Source: JAWWBS01 sp033720815 (lineage in GTDB: Bacteria > Pseudomonadota > Gammaproteobacteria > Natronospirales > JAJUFS01). From it: 28,740 nt of DNA. Positions 6,926 through 14,352 of the stretch are shown piece by piece; position 1 is the first letter of the stretch; each line of letters begins with the position of its first letter. The notes under the pieces are model-generated. The model ran no database searches. It was not told the origin of the DNA and was given only the letters and a program-made list of their open reading frames with translations. Position numbers and translations under genes: made by a program. The DNA is taken from contig JAWWBT010000012.1 in NCBI GenBank assembly GCA_033720815.1, positions 1-28,740 on the forward strand, given 5' to 3'.

Positions 6926-7405
6926 ATGAGAAAGCTTGTTGCCTGCTTCATGTTGCTGCTGGTCGGGGCCTGTGGCGGTGAAGCGACGGATCCCGTAGCC
7001 GCTGAATCCGAGCGCATCGTGCGTGAGGGCTATGCCGCGTTTGCCCGTGGTGACATGGATGCCGTGATGGCCACGATGTCCCCCGAGCTGGTGTGGTACG
7101 AGGCCGAAGGCCTGCCAATAGGGGGCGTCTACCATGGCCCGCAGGCCGTGATGGAGAATGTCTTCGCGATGATTGGCGCGGAATGGGAGCGGTACGAAAC
7201 CCGGCCCGAGCGGATCATTGCATCCGGCAACGAGGTCGCGGTCTGGGGACGCTATCGCGGTATTCACAGGGAGAGCGGCCGGCAGCTGGATGTTCCCTTC
7301 GTCCATATCTGGATTCTCGAAGACGGCAAGCTGGTCGAATTCCACCAGTTGACCGACACGGCGCTCTATAACTCGGCGATGGGAGTGTCCGGAACGGCAG
7401 AATGA
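6926..7405 (+). CDS. SnoaL/NTF2-like domain lipoprotein
   Basis: A 159-residue protein with a short lipoprotein signal: MRKLVACFMLLLVGAC, with the lipobox VGAC at residues 13-16 and C16 as the likely lipidated Cys. The rest fits the SnoaL-like NTF2 fold: a helical EGYAAFARGDMDAVMATMSPELVWYE start, a GVYHGPQAVMENVFAMI segment, and strands ending in VPFVHIWILEDGKLVEFHQLTDTALY. Such domains bind small molecules or act as isomerases or hydrolases; nothing here fixes the ligand. A GGAGACGAG Shine-Dalgarno region precedes the ATG. It lies alone between a divergent promoter region and a terminator. If lipidated it would sit on the periplasmic face of a membrane. Confidence 0.82.
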   Translation: MRKLVACFMLLLVGACGGEATDPVAAESERIVREGYAAFARGDMDAVMATMSPELVWYEAEGLPIGGVYHGPQAVMENVFAMIGAEWERYETRPERIIASGNEVAVWGRYRGIHRESGRQLDVPFVHIWILEDGKLVEFHQLTDTALYNSAMGVSGTAE

Positions 7406-7433
7406 AAAAAGCCCCGCTGGTGCGGGGCTTTCT
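7405..7433. terminator. Rho-independent terminator between convergent genes
   Basis: GCCCCGC (7411-7417), loop TGGT, GCGGGGC (7422-7428), flanked by six A and TTTCT. It closes the SnoaL-like gene and, on the minus strand, the M20 peptidase gene, where the six A become a U tract. Confidence 0.9.
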
Positions 7434-7454
7434 CATGCCGGTCTGCAACCCGTA

Positions 7455-8900
7455 TCAGGCCGCCTTGGCCTTTTCGCCGCGGTGATAGTGATCACCGATC
7501 ACGTTCGCCACGCAGCAGGTCAGTTTTTTCGCCATCGGGATGTGCATGAATTCGTTCGGTCCATGCGCATTCGATTTCGGGCCGAGCAGGCCGGTCACGA
7601 TGAACTGCGACTCGGGGAATTTCTCGGCCAGCATGCCCATGAACGGGATGCTGCCACCCATGCCCCAGTAGACGACATCCTTGTTGAAGTACTGGTGCGA
7701 GGCATTGTTCATTGACTCGTGCAGCCAGTCCTCGACGGCCGGAGCATCCCAGCCACTCGCGGCGGAATCAGCCTCGAAGCTGGCCTTCGCGCCGTACAGT
7801 GCCGGCGTGTCGTTGATCGCCTTTTCGATGGCCCGGGCGGCCTTGCCGGCGTCGACCGTCGGCGGCGTGCGGAAGCTGAGCTTCAGCGTGGTGTAGGGGC
7901 GCAGCGTGTTGCCCGCCATGCCAAGGTCGGGCATGCCGTCCTGGCCCGTGACCGCCAGCATCGGGCGCCAGGTATTGTTCAGCACCAGTTCGTAAGGGTC
8001 GTCGGACATCGGTTTCATGCCATCGACGAACGGCAGGCCCTGGTCCGCGTCCTTGCCCATCACCTTGGCTGCATGCTTCGCTTCCGCCTTGCGGTTTTCC
8101 GGGATCTCGACGTTCATTTCGTCGACCTTGATGGCGCCGGTTTCGGTGTCCTCGATGCGGTCGAGCAGTTCACGCAGCACGCGGAAGCTGGAGGCTGTGA
8201 TGCCGCTGGCCATGCCGGAATGCACGCCTTCGGTGAGTACGTCGGCACGTAGCTTGCCGACGATATTGCCGCGCAGGGAGGTGGTAACCCACAGCTGCTC
8301 GTAATTGCCGCAGCCCGCGTCCAGGCAGACGACCAGGCTCGGTTCGCCGATGCGGTCCTTCAGGTGGTCGATGTATTCCGTCAGGCCGACGGAATTCGAT
8401 TCCTCGCAGCACTCGATGACCAGCACGCAGCGCGAATGCGGAATGCCCTGTTCCTGCAGCGCCATGATGGCCGCCAGCGAGGAGAACACGGCGTAGCCGT
8501 CATCAGCGCCACCGCGACCATAGAGCTTGTTGTCGCGGATCACCGGCTTCCAGGGGCCCAGGCCTTCTTCCCAGCCGGTGAATTCCGGCTGCTTGTCGAG
8601 GTGGCCGTACAGCAGGATCGTGTCGTCCTTTGCCGCGTCGTCACCGGTGCCCTCGACCTCGATAAACAGCAGCGGGGTGAAGTCGTCCTTGCGGACGATC
8701 TCGGCCTTCATGCCCTTGACCGGCTGTGCCTTGACCCAGTCCAGGGCCAGCTCGACGGCCTCGTCCATGTAGCCGTGCTTCGCCCAGTCGGGGTCGAAAT
8801 TCGGGGACTTGTTCGGGATTTTCACGTATTCGATCAGCTTGGGCATGATCGAGTCTTCGAACATTTTCTCAACGAATGCTTCGGTCTTCGCCGCGTCCAT
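7455..8900 (-). CDS. M20 family metallopeptidase (dipeptidase type)
   Basis: A 481-residue cytosolic M20 zinc peptidase of the carnosinase/nonspecific dipeptidase type. The metal and catalytic residues are visible: H100 and D102 in YGHLDKQP, D133 in GRGGADDGY, the E166-E167 pair in ECCEESNS, D194 in VCLDAGC, and the late His in NAHGPNEF. The middle section (about residues 215-380) would be the dimerisation domain. It has no signal peptide. These enzymes cleave dipeptides in two-metal sites; the exact substrate is not predictable. The ATG at 8900 has AAGGAG 7 bases upstream, so the in-frame open extension to 8987 is not used. The 5' end faces padR, about 155 bases away. Confidence 0.92.
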   Translation of the reverse strand: MDAAKTEAFVEKMFEDSIMPKLIEYVKIPNKSPNFDPDWAKHGYMDEAVELALDWVKAQPVKGMKAEIVRKDDFTPLLFIEVEGTGDDAAKDDTILLYGHLDKQPEFTGWEEGLGPWKPVIRDNKLYGRGGADDGYAVFSSLAAIMALQEQGIPHSRCVLVIECCEESNSVGLTEYIDHLKDRIGEPSLVVCLDAGCGNYEQLWVTTSLRGNIVGKLRADVLTEGVHSGMASGITASSFRVLRELLDRIEDTETGAIKVDEMNVEIPENRKAEAKHAAKVMGKDADQGLPFVDGMKPMSDDPYELVLNNTWRPMLAVTGQDGMPDLGMAGNTLRPYTTLKLSFRTPPTVDAGKAARAIEKAINDTPALYGAKASFEADSAASGWDAPAVEDWLHESMNNASHQYFNKDVVYWGMGGSIPFMGMLAEKFPESQFIVTGLLGPKSNAHGPNEFMHIPMAKKLTCCVANVIGDHYHRGEKAKAA

Positions 8901-8996
8901 TGAAGCTCCTTGGATTCGGATGGGGTGGGGAATTCGGGCCCTCAAGGATATCGCAAGGAGGCTCGATGCTGCATCCATGGCGCTCATCCGGAGAAA

Positions 8997-9043
8997 CTAT
9001 TTGCATCTGCACTTAGTCACGTGCTATATGTATATGCAAATAG
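8997..9043 (+). promoter_or_regulatory. padR promoter with 10-bp inverted-repeat operator candidate
   Basis: CTATTTGCAT (8997-9006) and ATGCAAATAG (9034-9043) are perfect 10-bp inverted arms 27 bases apart. A smaller dyad GCAC (9009-9012)/GTGC (9021-9024) lies between them. A promoter candidate TTGCAT (9001-9006) with TATATG (9025-9030) at 18-base spacing falls inside the dyad. The site ends 14 bases before the padR start, so autoregulation is likely. Confidence 0.55.
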
Positions 9044-9057
9044 TGAAGGAGCGGCGC

Positions 9058-9660
9058 ATGAGCCTCGATCACATCCTGCTCGGCATCCTCAAGGAGCCGG
9101 CATCCGGCTACGACATCAAGCAGCAGTTCGACCAGATCTTCCGGCATTTCTGGGGGGCGGACACCTCGCAGATCTACCGGACGCTGAATCGCCTTGAAAA
9201 GGACGCAAAGCTCGAGAGCTGGACGGAACCTTCGGACAAGGGACCGGACCGTCGGGTGTATCGTGCCACCGAGGCGGGTCGCGAAAGCCTTCTCGATTGG
9301 CTGCACGAGGGTCCGATCTTCGGTACCGAGAAGTTCACCTATCTTGCACAGGTCTTCTTCCTGGGCGAGGCCAACGACCTCGAATGGTCGGAGCGCTTCT
9401 TCAGCGGACTGCGAGAAGAGCTGGGCCGCACGCTCGAGGAACTTGAAGCTGGTGCAGCGGAGTGGTCACAGGATCCACGCTATCCGGATGAACTGCCGAT
9501 CAACGAATTCCACATGCAACTCACGCTGGACATGGGACTACACAAGACCCGTGCGCTGGTCGCGTGGGTCGACAAGTCGCTGGAGCGCATCCGCGCGCGC
9601 CAGCAATCTCAAACCGAAGGGGGAGACGGGGATGGACATTCTCTACACGTTGTTTCTTAA
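9058..9660 (+). CDS. PadR-family transcriptional regulator
   Basis: A 200-residue PadR protein. The N-terminal winged helix covers about residues 1-80: MSLDHILLGILKEPASGYDIK, then the conserved IYRTLNRLEKDAKLES and a wing with PDRRVYRATEAGRESL. The C-terminal half is a helical dimerisation domain of the longer (Vir-type) PadR subgroup. These proteins repress nearby genes until a small ligand, often a phenolic or toxic compound, binds. The ATG at 9058 has GAAGGA 7 bases upstream; the frame is open far upstream but the family starts here. The gene overlaps the next by 29 bases, so translation of the two is probably coupled. The inverted repeat at 8997-9043 is the likely autoregulatory site. Confidence 0.92.
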   Translation: MSLDHILLGILKEPASGYDIKQQFDQIFRHFWGADTSQIYRTLNRLEKDAKLESWTEPSDKGPDRRVYRATEAGRESLLDWLHEGPIFGTEKFTYLAQVFFLGEANDLEWSERFFSGLREELGRTLEELEAGAAEWSQDPRYPDELPINEFHMQLTLDMGLHKTRALVAWVDKSLERIRARQQSQTEGGDGDGHSLHVVS

Positions 9661-10324
9661 GACGCACATGTTTGCCGGACTCGCGGCACTGGTTGTTTTC
9701 TGGCTACCGGCGCTGACGAAGAAAGGCAGCCCTGTACATCGCAAGGCGGGAAAGTGGTTCGTGATCGCAATGACCATCGTCGCAATTACCGGTGTTCCGT
9801 TGACGGCGCGTTTCTACCTGATGGGCCAGTGGGTCGGCGCGACTTTCCTGGCTTACCTGCTGGTGATCACGATGACCGCGATCTCCACCGCATGGTTCTC
9901 GCTGAAGCTGAAGCACGACCGGGACCGTTACTACGGCACGCCGTACAAGCTGCTTTCGGTGCTGAATGTGGCAGTCGGTGGCAGCGTGCTGTACCTGGGC
10001 CTGGCCTATGACGTGATGTTGCTGACGCTGTTTTCATTCATTGGCATTCTTGCCGGCATTGACGGGCTGAAGCGAGCAAGGAAAAAAGATGAACTCTCCG
10101 ATAAATGGTGGCTGGAAGAACATCTTGGCGGCATGATCGGTGCCGGTATCGCAGCACACGTTGCCTTCGGTGCATTCGGCCTGCGCCAGATCCTGCCGGA
10201 ATACGGAGCCTTTGACGGGTTCGTCGGCATGTTGCCGTGGATCCTGCCGGTGGTGATAGGCGTTGCGGCATCCGTGTACTCCACACGCAAGTACGCACCG
10301 AAGCAGAAACAAACCGCTGCGTAA
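9632..10324 (+). CDS. DUF2306-like multi-pass membrane protein
   Basis: A 230-residue protein with about seven hydrophobic helices. The N-terminal pattern KTHMFAG, then KKGSPVHRKAGKWFV, resembles the DUF2306 family, which pairs a His in helix 1 with an HR..G motif after it. Further His residues lie in or near helices (EEHLGG and AAHVAFGAFG). Haem or metal binding is possible but not shown. The ATG at 9632 lies inside the padR 3' end and is preceded by AAGGGGGAGACGGGG. The PadR protein is therefore its obvious regulator, and this is probably the main target of that regulation. The C-terminus is basic, ending at residue 230. No substrate can be inferred. Confidence 0.78.
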   Translation: MDILYTLFLKTHMFAGLAALVVFWLPALTKKGSPVHRKAGKWFVIAMTIVAITGVPLTARFYLMGQWVGATFLAYLLVITMTAISTAWFSLKLKHDRDRYYGTPYKLLSVLNVAVGGSVLYLGLAYDVMLLTLFSFIGILAGIDGLKRARKKDELSDKWWLEEHLGGMIGAGIAAHVAFGAFGLRQILPEYGAFDGFVGMLPWILPVVIGVAASVYSTRKYAPKQKQTAA

Positions 10325-10369
10325 GCACGCAAAAACTCGAATAACAACCATGTTCCAAGGGGGGAATAC

Positions 10370-11302
10370 ATGATCGCAGGCATGTTGCTGGTGGCAGGAC
10401 TCGGATGTGCCGACCTGCCGGCCATGAACGAGAATTTCGAGAGCGAATCCATCGACCGCGAAGCGCTGGCCGCGTTGGTCGAAACCGAAAAGCCCTGTGC
10501 AGAAGCACTGGTCGTGCAGGGTCGCTTGCACATGAAGGCCGATGACGTTGCTGCGGGTGTGGCGACGTTCGAGAAACTGGTTGCGACGCATGGGGAGATT
10601 TCCATGGCGCATACCTGGCTTGGTCGCGCGTTGCTCACGCAGGCAAGCCGGGAAAGCTCCCTGTCGGCGGCAAAGAGTGCGGTCGCGTCGCTGGAAACTG
10701 CCATCGAGCTCGACCCGATGAATTTCGAGGCGCGTGAATCGCTGGCGGCATTCCACCGCAATGCGCCGTGGATTGCCGGGGGCGACATGGATATCGCGGA
10801 AGAGCAGGCCGAATTCGTGATGCAGCATGATGAGCGTCGTGGCATCGAGATGACCATTCGGAATTTCATGGCCGATGGTGACGAGGATGAAGCAATAGAG
10901 CTCATGCAGGCGACGCTCGCGAATAATCCCGGGTGGGATGAACTCGCCGTCCAGCTGGCAATTGCCTGGCACAACGAAGAGGAATTCGCGAAAGCTTACG
11001 AAGTCTTGAAGGAATACTCCGACAAGGACGAACCGAATCCGATGGTCGTCTACCAGCTGGGCCGAACCGCAGCACTGTCCGGCGAATTCATCGACGATGG
11101 CAGGGTAGCCATGCAGCGGTACATTGCGATGGCTGAAGCGGATGAGTCACTCGGCATTCCGGCGAGTTCTGCCTACTGGCGCCTGGGTAATATCGAGGAA
11201 CATGCCGGTGACACCGATGCGGCGCGCGCTGCCTACGAGGCTGCACTGGAACTGGATCCGGAAAACGAGCAGGCCAGGGAAGCGCTCGACGATCTTGGTT
11301 AA
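10370..11302 (+). CDS. TPR-repeat protein with N-terminal export-like segment
   Basis: A 310-residue protein made mostly of helical repeat units; the clearest TPR is near the C-terminus (SSAYWRLGNIEEHAGDTDAARAAYEAALELDPEN), with others around AHTWLGRALLTQ...ETAIELDPMN and in the LAIAWHNEEEFAKAYEVLKEY region. The first 13 residues, MIAGMLLVAGLGC, are hydrophobic and end in a Cys like a lipobox, but there is no basic residue before them, so export is uncertain. AAGGGGGG lies upstream of the ATG, and no in-frame start exists just before it. It follows the DUF2306-like gene by 45 bases and may belong to the padR unit. TPR proteins are protein-binding scaffolds; no partner is evident. Confidence 0.8.
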   Translation: MIAGMLLVAGLGCADLPAMNENFESESIDREALAALVETEKPCAEALVVQGRLHMKADDVAAGVATFEKLVATHGEISMAHTWLGRALLTQASRESSLSAAKSAVASLETAIELDPMNFEARESLAAFHRNAPWIAGGDMDIAEEQAEFVMQHDERRGIEMTIRNFMADGDEDEAIELMQATLANNPGWDELAVQLAIAWHNEEEFAKAYEVLKEYSDKDEPNPMVVYQLGRTAALSGEFIDDGRVAMQRYIAMAEADESLGIPASSAYWRLGNIEEHAGDTDAARAAYEAALELDPENEQAREALDDLG

Positions 11303-11330
11303 TTCCAACCAGCCGCTAGCAAGGCCAACA

Positions 11331-11358
11331 AAAAAGCCCGGCGAAAGCCGGGCTTTTT
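11331..11358. terminator. Bidirectional rho-independent terminator
   Basis: GCCCGGC (11336-11342), loop GAAA, GCCGGGC (11347-11353), with an A run before and five T after. It lies between the TPR gene and the convergent aminotransferase gene. The core is nearly identical to the terminator at 25171-25198. Confidence 0.92.
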
Positions 11359-11380
11359 CGTGGTCACTGCTGCAGGAGCA

Positions 11381-12877
11381 TCAGGCGGCAGCGTGTTCCT
11401 TGTGGCGCGGGCCGTTGAGGATCGCTTCCTTCGTGGCCGCAACGATCAGGTCCACTTCCTCGGACGTGATGTTGAAGTGCGGCGTGAAGCGCAGCGAATT
11501 GGCACCACCATGGATGACGCCGATACCCTTCTTGCGCATGTACTCCTCGGTGGAATCCTCGCCGAAGCACTTGAACTCCTTCGACAGTTCGCAGGAGAAC
11601 AGCAGGCCGGTGCCCTGGACCTTGGTGATCTGGCCGTCCAGTTCGTCGGCAAGCTTCCTGAATTTCTCGATGAATTCCTCGCCCTTGGCGCGGATGTTCT
11701 CGCGCATCTCCGGCGTGATCGAGCTCAGCATGGCGTAACCGACATCCAGGGCCCGCGGGTTGGCGGTCATCGTGTTGCCGTAGATGCCCTTGCGGTACAG
11801 CTCGGCGGCACGTTCGTTCATCGCCAGCACGGACAGCGGGTACTGGCCGGCGTTGAGTGCCTTGGAATAGGTTTCCATGTCCGGGGCTTCCAGCTTTTCG
11901 AAGCCCGGGTAGTCGATGATCGACAGGTAGCCGGTCGTGCGCAGGCCAGCCTGGATCGCATCGATCAGCAGCAGTGCGCCGTGCTGTTTGGTCAGTTCGC
12001 GCGCTGCGGCGTAGAACTCCGGCGTCACGCCGAGGCCCGGGTCGCCTTCACCCATCACCGGTTCCATGAACATGGTCTCGATGAAGATGCCGTTGTCTTC
12101 CGCTTCCTTGAAGACACGCTTGAGGTCTTCCACGTCGTTCGGGATGACCGTCAGCAGGTCGTCCTTGCCACGGTAGCTCGCGAGATGCTGCGTGTAGGTC
12201 TTCTTCGTGGAGTGCGAGTACTGCGCCGGGCGATCGGTACGACCGTGGAAGGCACCGGAAAGGGCAACCTTCTTGATGGTCTTGCCGGCGTACTTGCCGT
12301 CCGGGTCCGTCATCAGCTTCGCGTTCACATCGGAAATGCGCGCGGCAACGGTGACGGCTTCCGAACCGGAGTTCATGCATAGGAACTTGGCATACGGGCA
12401 GCCATCACGCTGCTGGCCGATTTCCTTCTTGATCTGGTCGGCAAAGCGCAGCTGGCTGAACGACGCGGTCATGATGTTCGCCATCACGTGCGGGCGGTTC
12501 ATGGCTTCCAGGACCTTCGCCGGACCGTGACCGAGGCCGAGCATGCCGTAGCCGCCGGAATCGTGCAGCACGTTACCCTTGGAGGTAACGACCCACGGGC
12601 CGCGCGCAGCCAGCGGGACGTACGGGTTGACGGCGTCGTCCGGGTAGAAATTGACGTAATCCTTCTGGATTGCGTGCACCTGGTCCATCTCGTCGATGTC
12701 GGCGAGCTGCGGGAATTCCTCGCGCAGGCGCTTCCACGCCTCGGCGGCTTCCTCGATCGCCTGGACAAGCAGCTTGTCCTTCGCGGCGAAGCGCTCGATG
12801 ATGTCGTCGGCGAGGCCCGTCGTTTCTACCTTGCCTTTCTGGTCGCGCATTTCGCGCAGCGTGTTGATCACGGTCAT
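11381..12877 (-). CDS. Class III PLP-dependent aminotransferase (lysine 6-transaminase-like, substrate uncertain)
   Basis: A 498-residue fold-type I aminotransferase of class III. The PLP phosphate region is NSGSEAVTVAAR (169-180), followed by AFHGRT (209-214). D306 lies in LLIDAIQAGLRTTG where most relatives read DEVQTG, so the usual Glu is Ala. K339 in TYSKALNAGQYPLS should form the Schiff base. The N-terminus has about 70 residues before the core, longer than many relatives. The closest functional guess is an omega-amino or L-lysine 6-aminotransferase, which I hold with low certainty; ornithine, 4-aminobutyrate or a beta-amino acid are alternatives. The ATG at 12877 has AGGTG about 6 bases upstream. 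A KamA-family aminomutase lies 4.7 kb away on the same strand, which could supply a related substrate. Confidence 0.85.
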   Translation of the reverse strand: MTVINTLREMRDQKGKVETTGLADDIIERFAAKDKLLVQAIEEAAEAWKRLREEFPQLADIDEMDQVHAIQKDYVNFYPDDAVNPYVPLAARGPWVVTSKGNVLHDSGGYGMLGLGHGPAKVLEAMNRPHVMANIMTASFSQLRFADQIKKEIGQQRDGCPYAKFLCMNSGSEAVTVAARISDVNAKLMTDPDGKYAGKTIKKVALSGAFHGRTDRPAQYSHSTKKTYTQHLASYRGKDDLLTVIPNDVEDLKRVFKEAEDNGIFIETMFMEPVMGEGDPGLGVTPEFYAAARELTKQHGALLLIDAIQAGLRTTGYLSIIDYPGFEKLEAPDMETYSKALNAGQYPLSVLAMNERAAELYRKGIYGNTMTANPRALDVGYAMLSSITPEMRENIRAKGEEFIEKFRKLADELDGQITKVQGTGLLFSCELSKEFKCFGEDSTEEYMRKKGIGVIHGGANSLRFTPHFNITSEEVDLIVAATKEAILNGPRHKEHAAA

Positions 12878-12917
12878 GAAAACACCTGTTGTTTTTCCAA
12901 GCCTGAAAACAGGAAGC

Positions 12918-12952
12918 GGCCAGTGCTGCCCGGCTTGCGGGGCGTGCTGGCC
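12918..12952 (-). promoter_or_regulatory. Stem-loop in the aminotransferase 5' region
   Basis: GGCCAG (12918-12923) pairs with CTGGCC (12947-12952). An inner stem is formed by CCCG (12929-12932) and CGGG (12938-12941), with GU pairs and a small internal loop between. It lies 41-75 bases upstream of the ATG at 12877. There is no T run, so it is not a typical terminator. Whether it is transcribed is not known, because I could not place the promoter. Confidence 0.3.
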
Positions 12953-13056
12953 ACGTGAATTCTTCCCCCTGAATTCGCTCCGAATTCCCTAAGTGGTTGA
13001 AAACGGGGCGATAATGAAGCTGCGGAGTCTACCATATCCGCTGTTTGGCCGCGAAA

Positions 13057-13875
13057 TCAGGTACGAGCCCGTACCAGTTCCGGTAGGCGGAACAGTCGCT
13101 GTGCGTTTGCGGTGGAAAGGGCTGCCACTTCGTCCGGTGACTGGTTCCGCAGTGCCGCAATGCGCTCGACGATATGGGGCAGGTAGGCCGGTTCGTTGCG
13201 CCGCGACCCCTTTGAAACCCGCTCTTCCCTGGGCAGGTCACGTGGCAGGAGGTACGGTGCGTCCGTCTCGACCAGCAGGCGGTTGTCCGGAATGATCTTT
13301 ACCGCCTGCCGCAGCGCGTCGCCACGTCGCTCGTCGCAGACCCATCCGGTAATCCCGAGATAAGCCTCGGTCGCGAGGATGTCCTCCGCTTCGGCAGGTC
13401 CGTCGGTAAAGCAATGCACAACGCCATCGACACGGCCGCCGTCGTGAGCGCGCAACATCTCCATCATCCGTGCGTGAGCGTCGCGCTGGTGGAGGAACAG
13501 GGGCTTGCCGGTTTCGCGTGCCAGTTCCAGCTGCAGCGCGAAGGCGCGTTCCTGGTCTTCGCGCGGCGAGAAATTGCGAAAGAAATCGAGTCCGCATTCA
13601 CCCACCGCAACGGTTTCCTCTGCAGCAAGCAGTTCCCGCAACCGTTCAAGGCCAGTCTCATCAAGCTCGTCAGCATGGTGCGGATGCACACCTGCGGTGG
13701 CGGTCATGCCGGGGTCCTGTCTTGCCATCTTCAGAGCCGATTCGCTGCCGGTAACGGTGGTGCCGGTCAGTATGAAGTGCGCCACGCCAGCGAGCCGGGC
13801 GCGTGCAACAACCGCGCTGCGGTCGCTGTCGAAACTGTCATGTGTAAGGTTCAAACCGATATCGACAAGCTGCAT
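13057..13875 (-). CDS. tatD: TatD family metal-dependent DNase
   Basis: A 272-residue TIM-barrel hydrolase. Metal and catalytic residues are E93 (VGECGLDF), H129 (FLHQRDAH), H154 (VVHCFTD) and D205 (ETDAPYL). The first metal motif reads DIGLNLTHDSF, with N9 where TatD paralogues such as YcfH have His; this is typical of TatD proper. E. coli TatD is a 3'-5' exonuclease linked to repair of oxidative DNA damage and is not part of the Tat translocase despite its name. Length matches the family (about 260). An AGGAAA lies about 8 bases before the ATG. It is divergent from the DUF4389 gene, and no tatABC lies nearby. A 179-base gap follows before the aminotransferase start. Confidence 0.93.
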   Translation of the reverse strand: MQLVDIGLNLTHDSFDSDRSAVVARARLAGVAHFILTGTTVTGSESALKMARQDPGMTATAGVHPHHADELDETGLERLRELLAAEETVAVGECGLDFFRNFSPREDQERAFALQLELARETGKPLFLHQRDAHARMMEMLRAHDGGRVDGVVHCFTDGPAEAEDILATEAYLGITGWVCDERRGDALRQAVKIIPDNRLLVETDAPYLLPRDLPREERVSKGSRRNEPAYLPHIVERIAALRNQSPDEVAALSTANAQRLFRLPELVRART

Positions 13876-13891
13876 TGGACGTATTTCCTGC

Positions 13892-13919
13892 TTGAGAATC
13901 CTGCTTAAGGTACGATAAT
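13892..13919 (+). promoter_or_regulatory. Sigma-70 promoter for the DUF4389 gene
   Basis: TTGAGA (13892-13897), a 16-base spacer and GATAAT (13914-13919), each matching its consensus at 5 of 6 positions. Transcription should start near 13926, about 30 bases before the ATG at 13956. It lies in the divergent gap with tatD. Confidence 0.65.
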
Positions 13920-13955
13920 GAAGAGACGAACTTAAACGCGTGCGGGGAGCACATC

Positions 13956-14303
13956 ATGACGGACGAAATCGATACCGATGCCATCAAGGAAAACGTCAAG
14001 CAGCAGGACTCCTGGCTGCGACTGATCTTCATCATCATCTACGGTGCCGTGCTCTGGGCGACCTCCATCGTGCTTGGCTTGGTTGTCGTATTCCAGTTCC
14101 TCAGCGTTCTGTTCACGCGCAAGCCGCAGCAGCAGCTGCTGGAATTCGGCGGCAGCCTTGCGGAGTTCGTGCGACAGATTGTCGCCTACCTGACCTTCAA
14201 TACCGAAGACAAGCCATTCCCGTTCGGCGACTGGCCGAAGGGTGGGGCGCCGAAGAAGGCTGCGGCAAAGAAGAAGCCGGCAGCCAGGAAATCCGATTCC
14301 TGA
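13956..14303 (+). CDS. DUF4389 domain membrane protein
   Basis: A 115-residue protein with one or two hydrophobic helices (about residues 20-55). The family pattern includes the start QQDSWLRLIFIIIYGAVLW and the later FTRKPQQQLLEFGGSLAEFVRQIVAYLTFNTEDKPFPFGDWP, which ends in the conserved PFPF-W-P motif. The C-terminal tail is rich in Lys and Ala (KKAAAKKKPAARK) and probably cytoplasmic. The family is common in proteobacteria and has no established role that I know of. The start is supported by GGGGAG about 7 bases upstream and by the promoter at 13892-13919. It appears to be a single-gene unit closed by the terminator at 14321-14347. Confidence 0.87.
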   Translation: MTDEIDTDAIKENVKQQDSWLRLIFIIIYGAVLWATSIVLGLVVVFQFLSVLFTRKPQQQLLEFGGSLAEFVRQIVAYLTFNTEDKPFPFGDWPKGGAPKKAAAKKKPAARKSDS

Positions 14304-14320
14304 GCGAATCCGCTAACGGA

Positions 14321-14347
14321 AAACGGGGCCAGCAGGCCCCGTTTTTT
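14321..14347. terminator. Bidirectional rho-independent terminator
   Basis: AAACGGGGCC (14321-14330), loop AGCA, GGCCCCGTTT (14335-14344): a perfect 10-bp stem ending in a run of six T (14342-14347). It closes the DUF4389 gene; on the other strand it can close the ABC permease gene, whose stop lies 6 bases away. Confidence 0.92.
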
Positions 14348-14352
14348 CATGC

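Noticed and set aside
8901..8987. Longer N-terminus for the M20 peptidase (start at 8987)
   Set aside because: The ATG at 8900 has an AAGGAG at good spacing, and the extension is not peptidase-like.
9194..9631. Longer N-terminus for the DUF2306-like protein inside padR
   Set aside because: The extension is the out-of-frame translation of padR; the ATG at 9632 begins directly with the first membrane helix.
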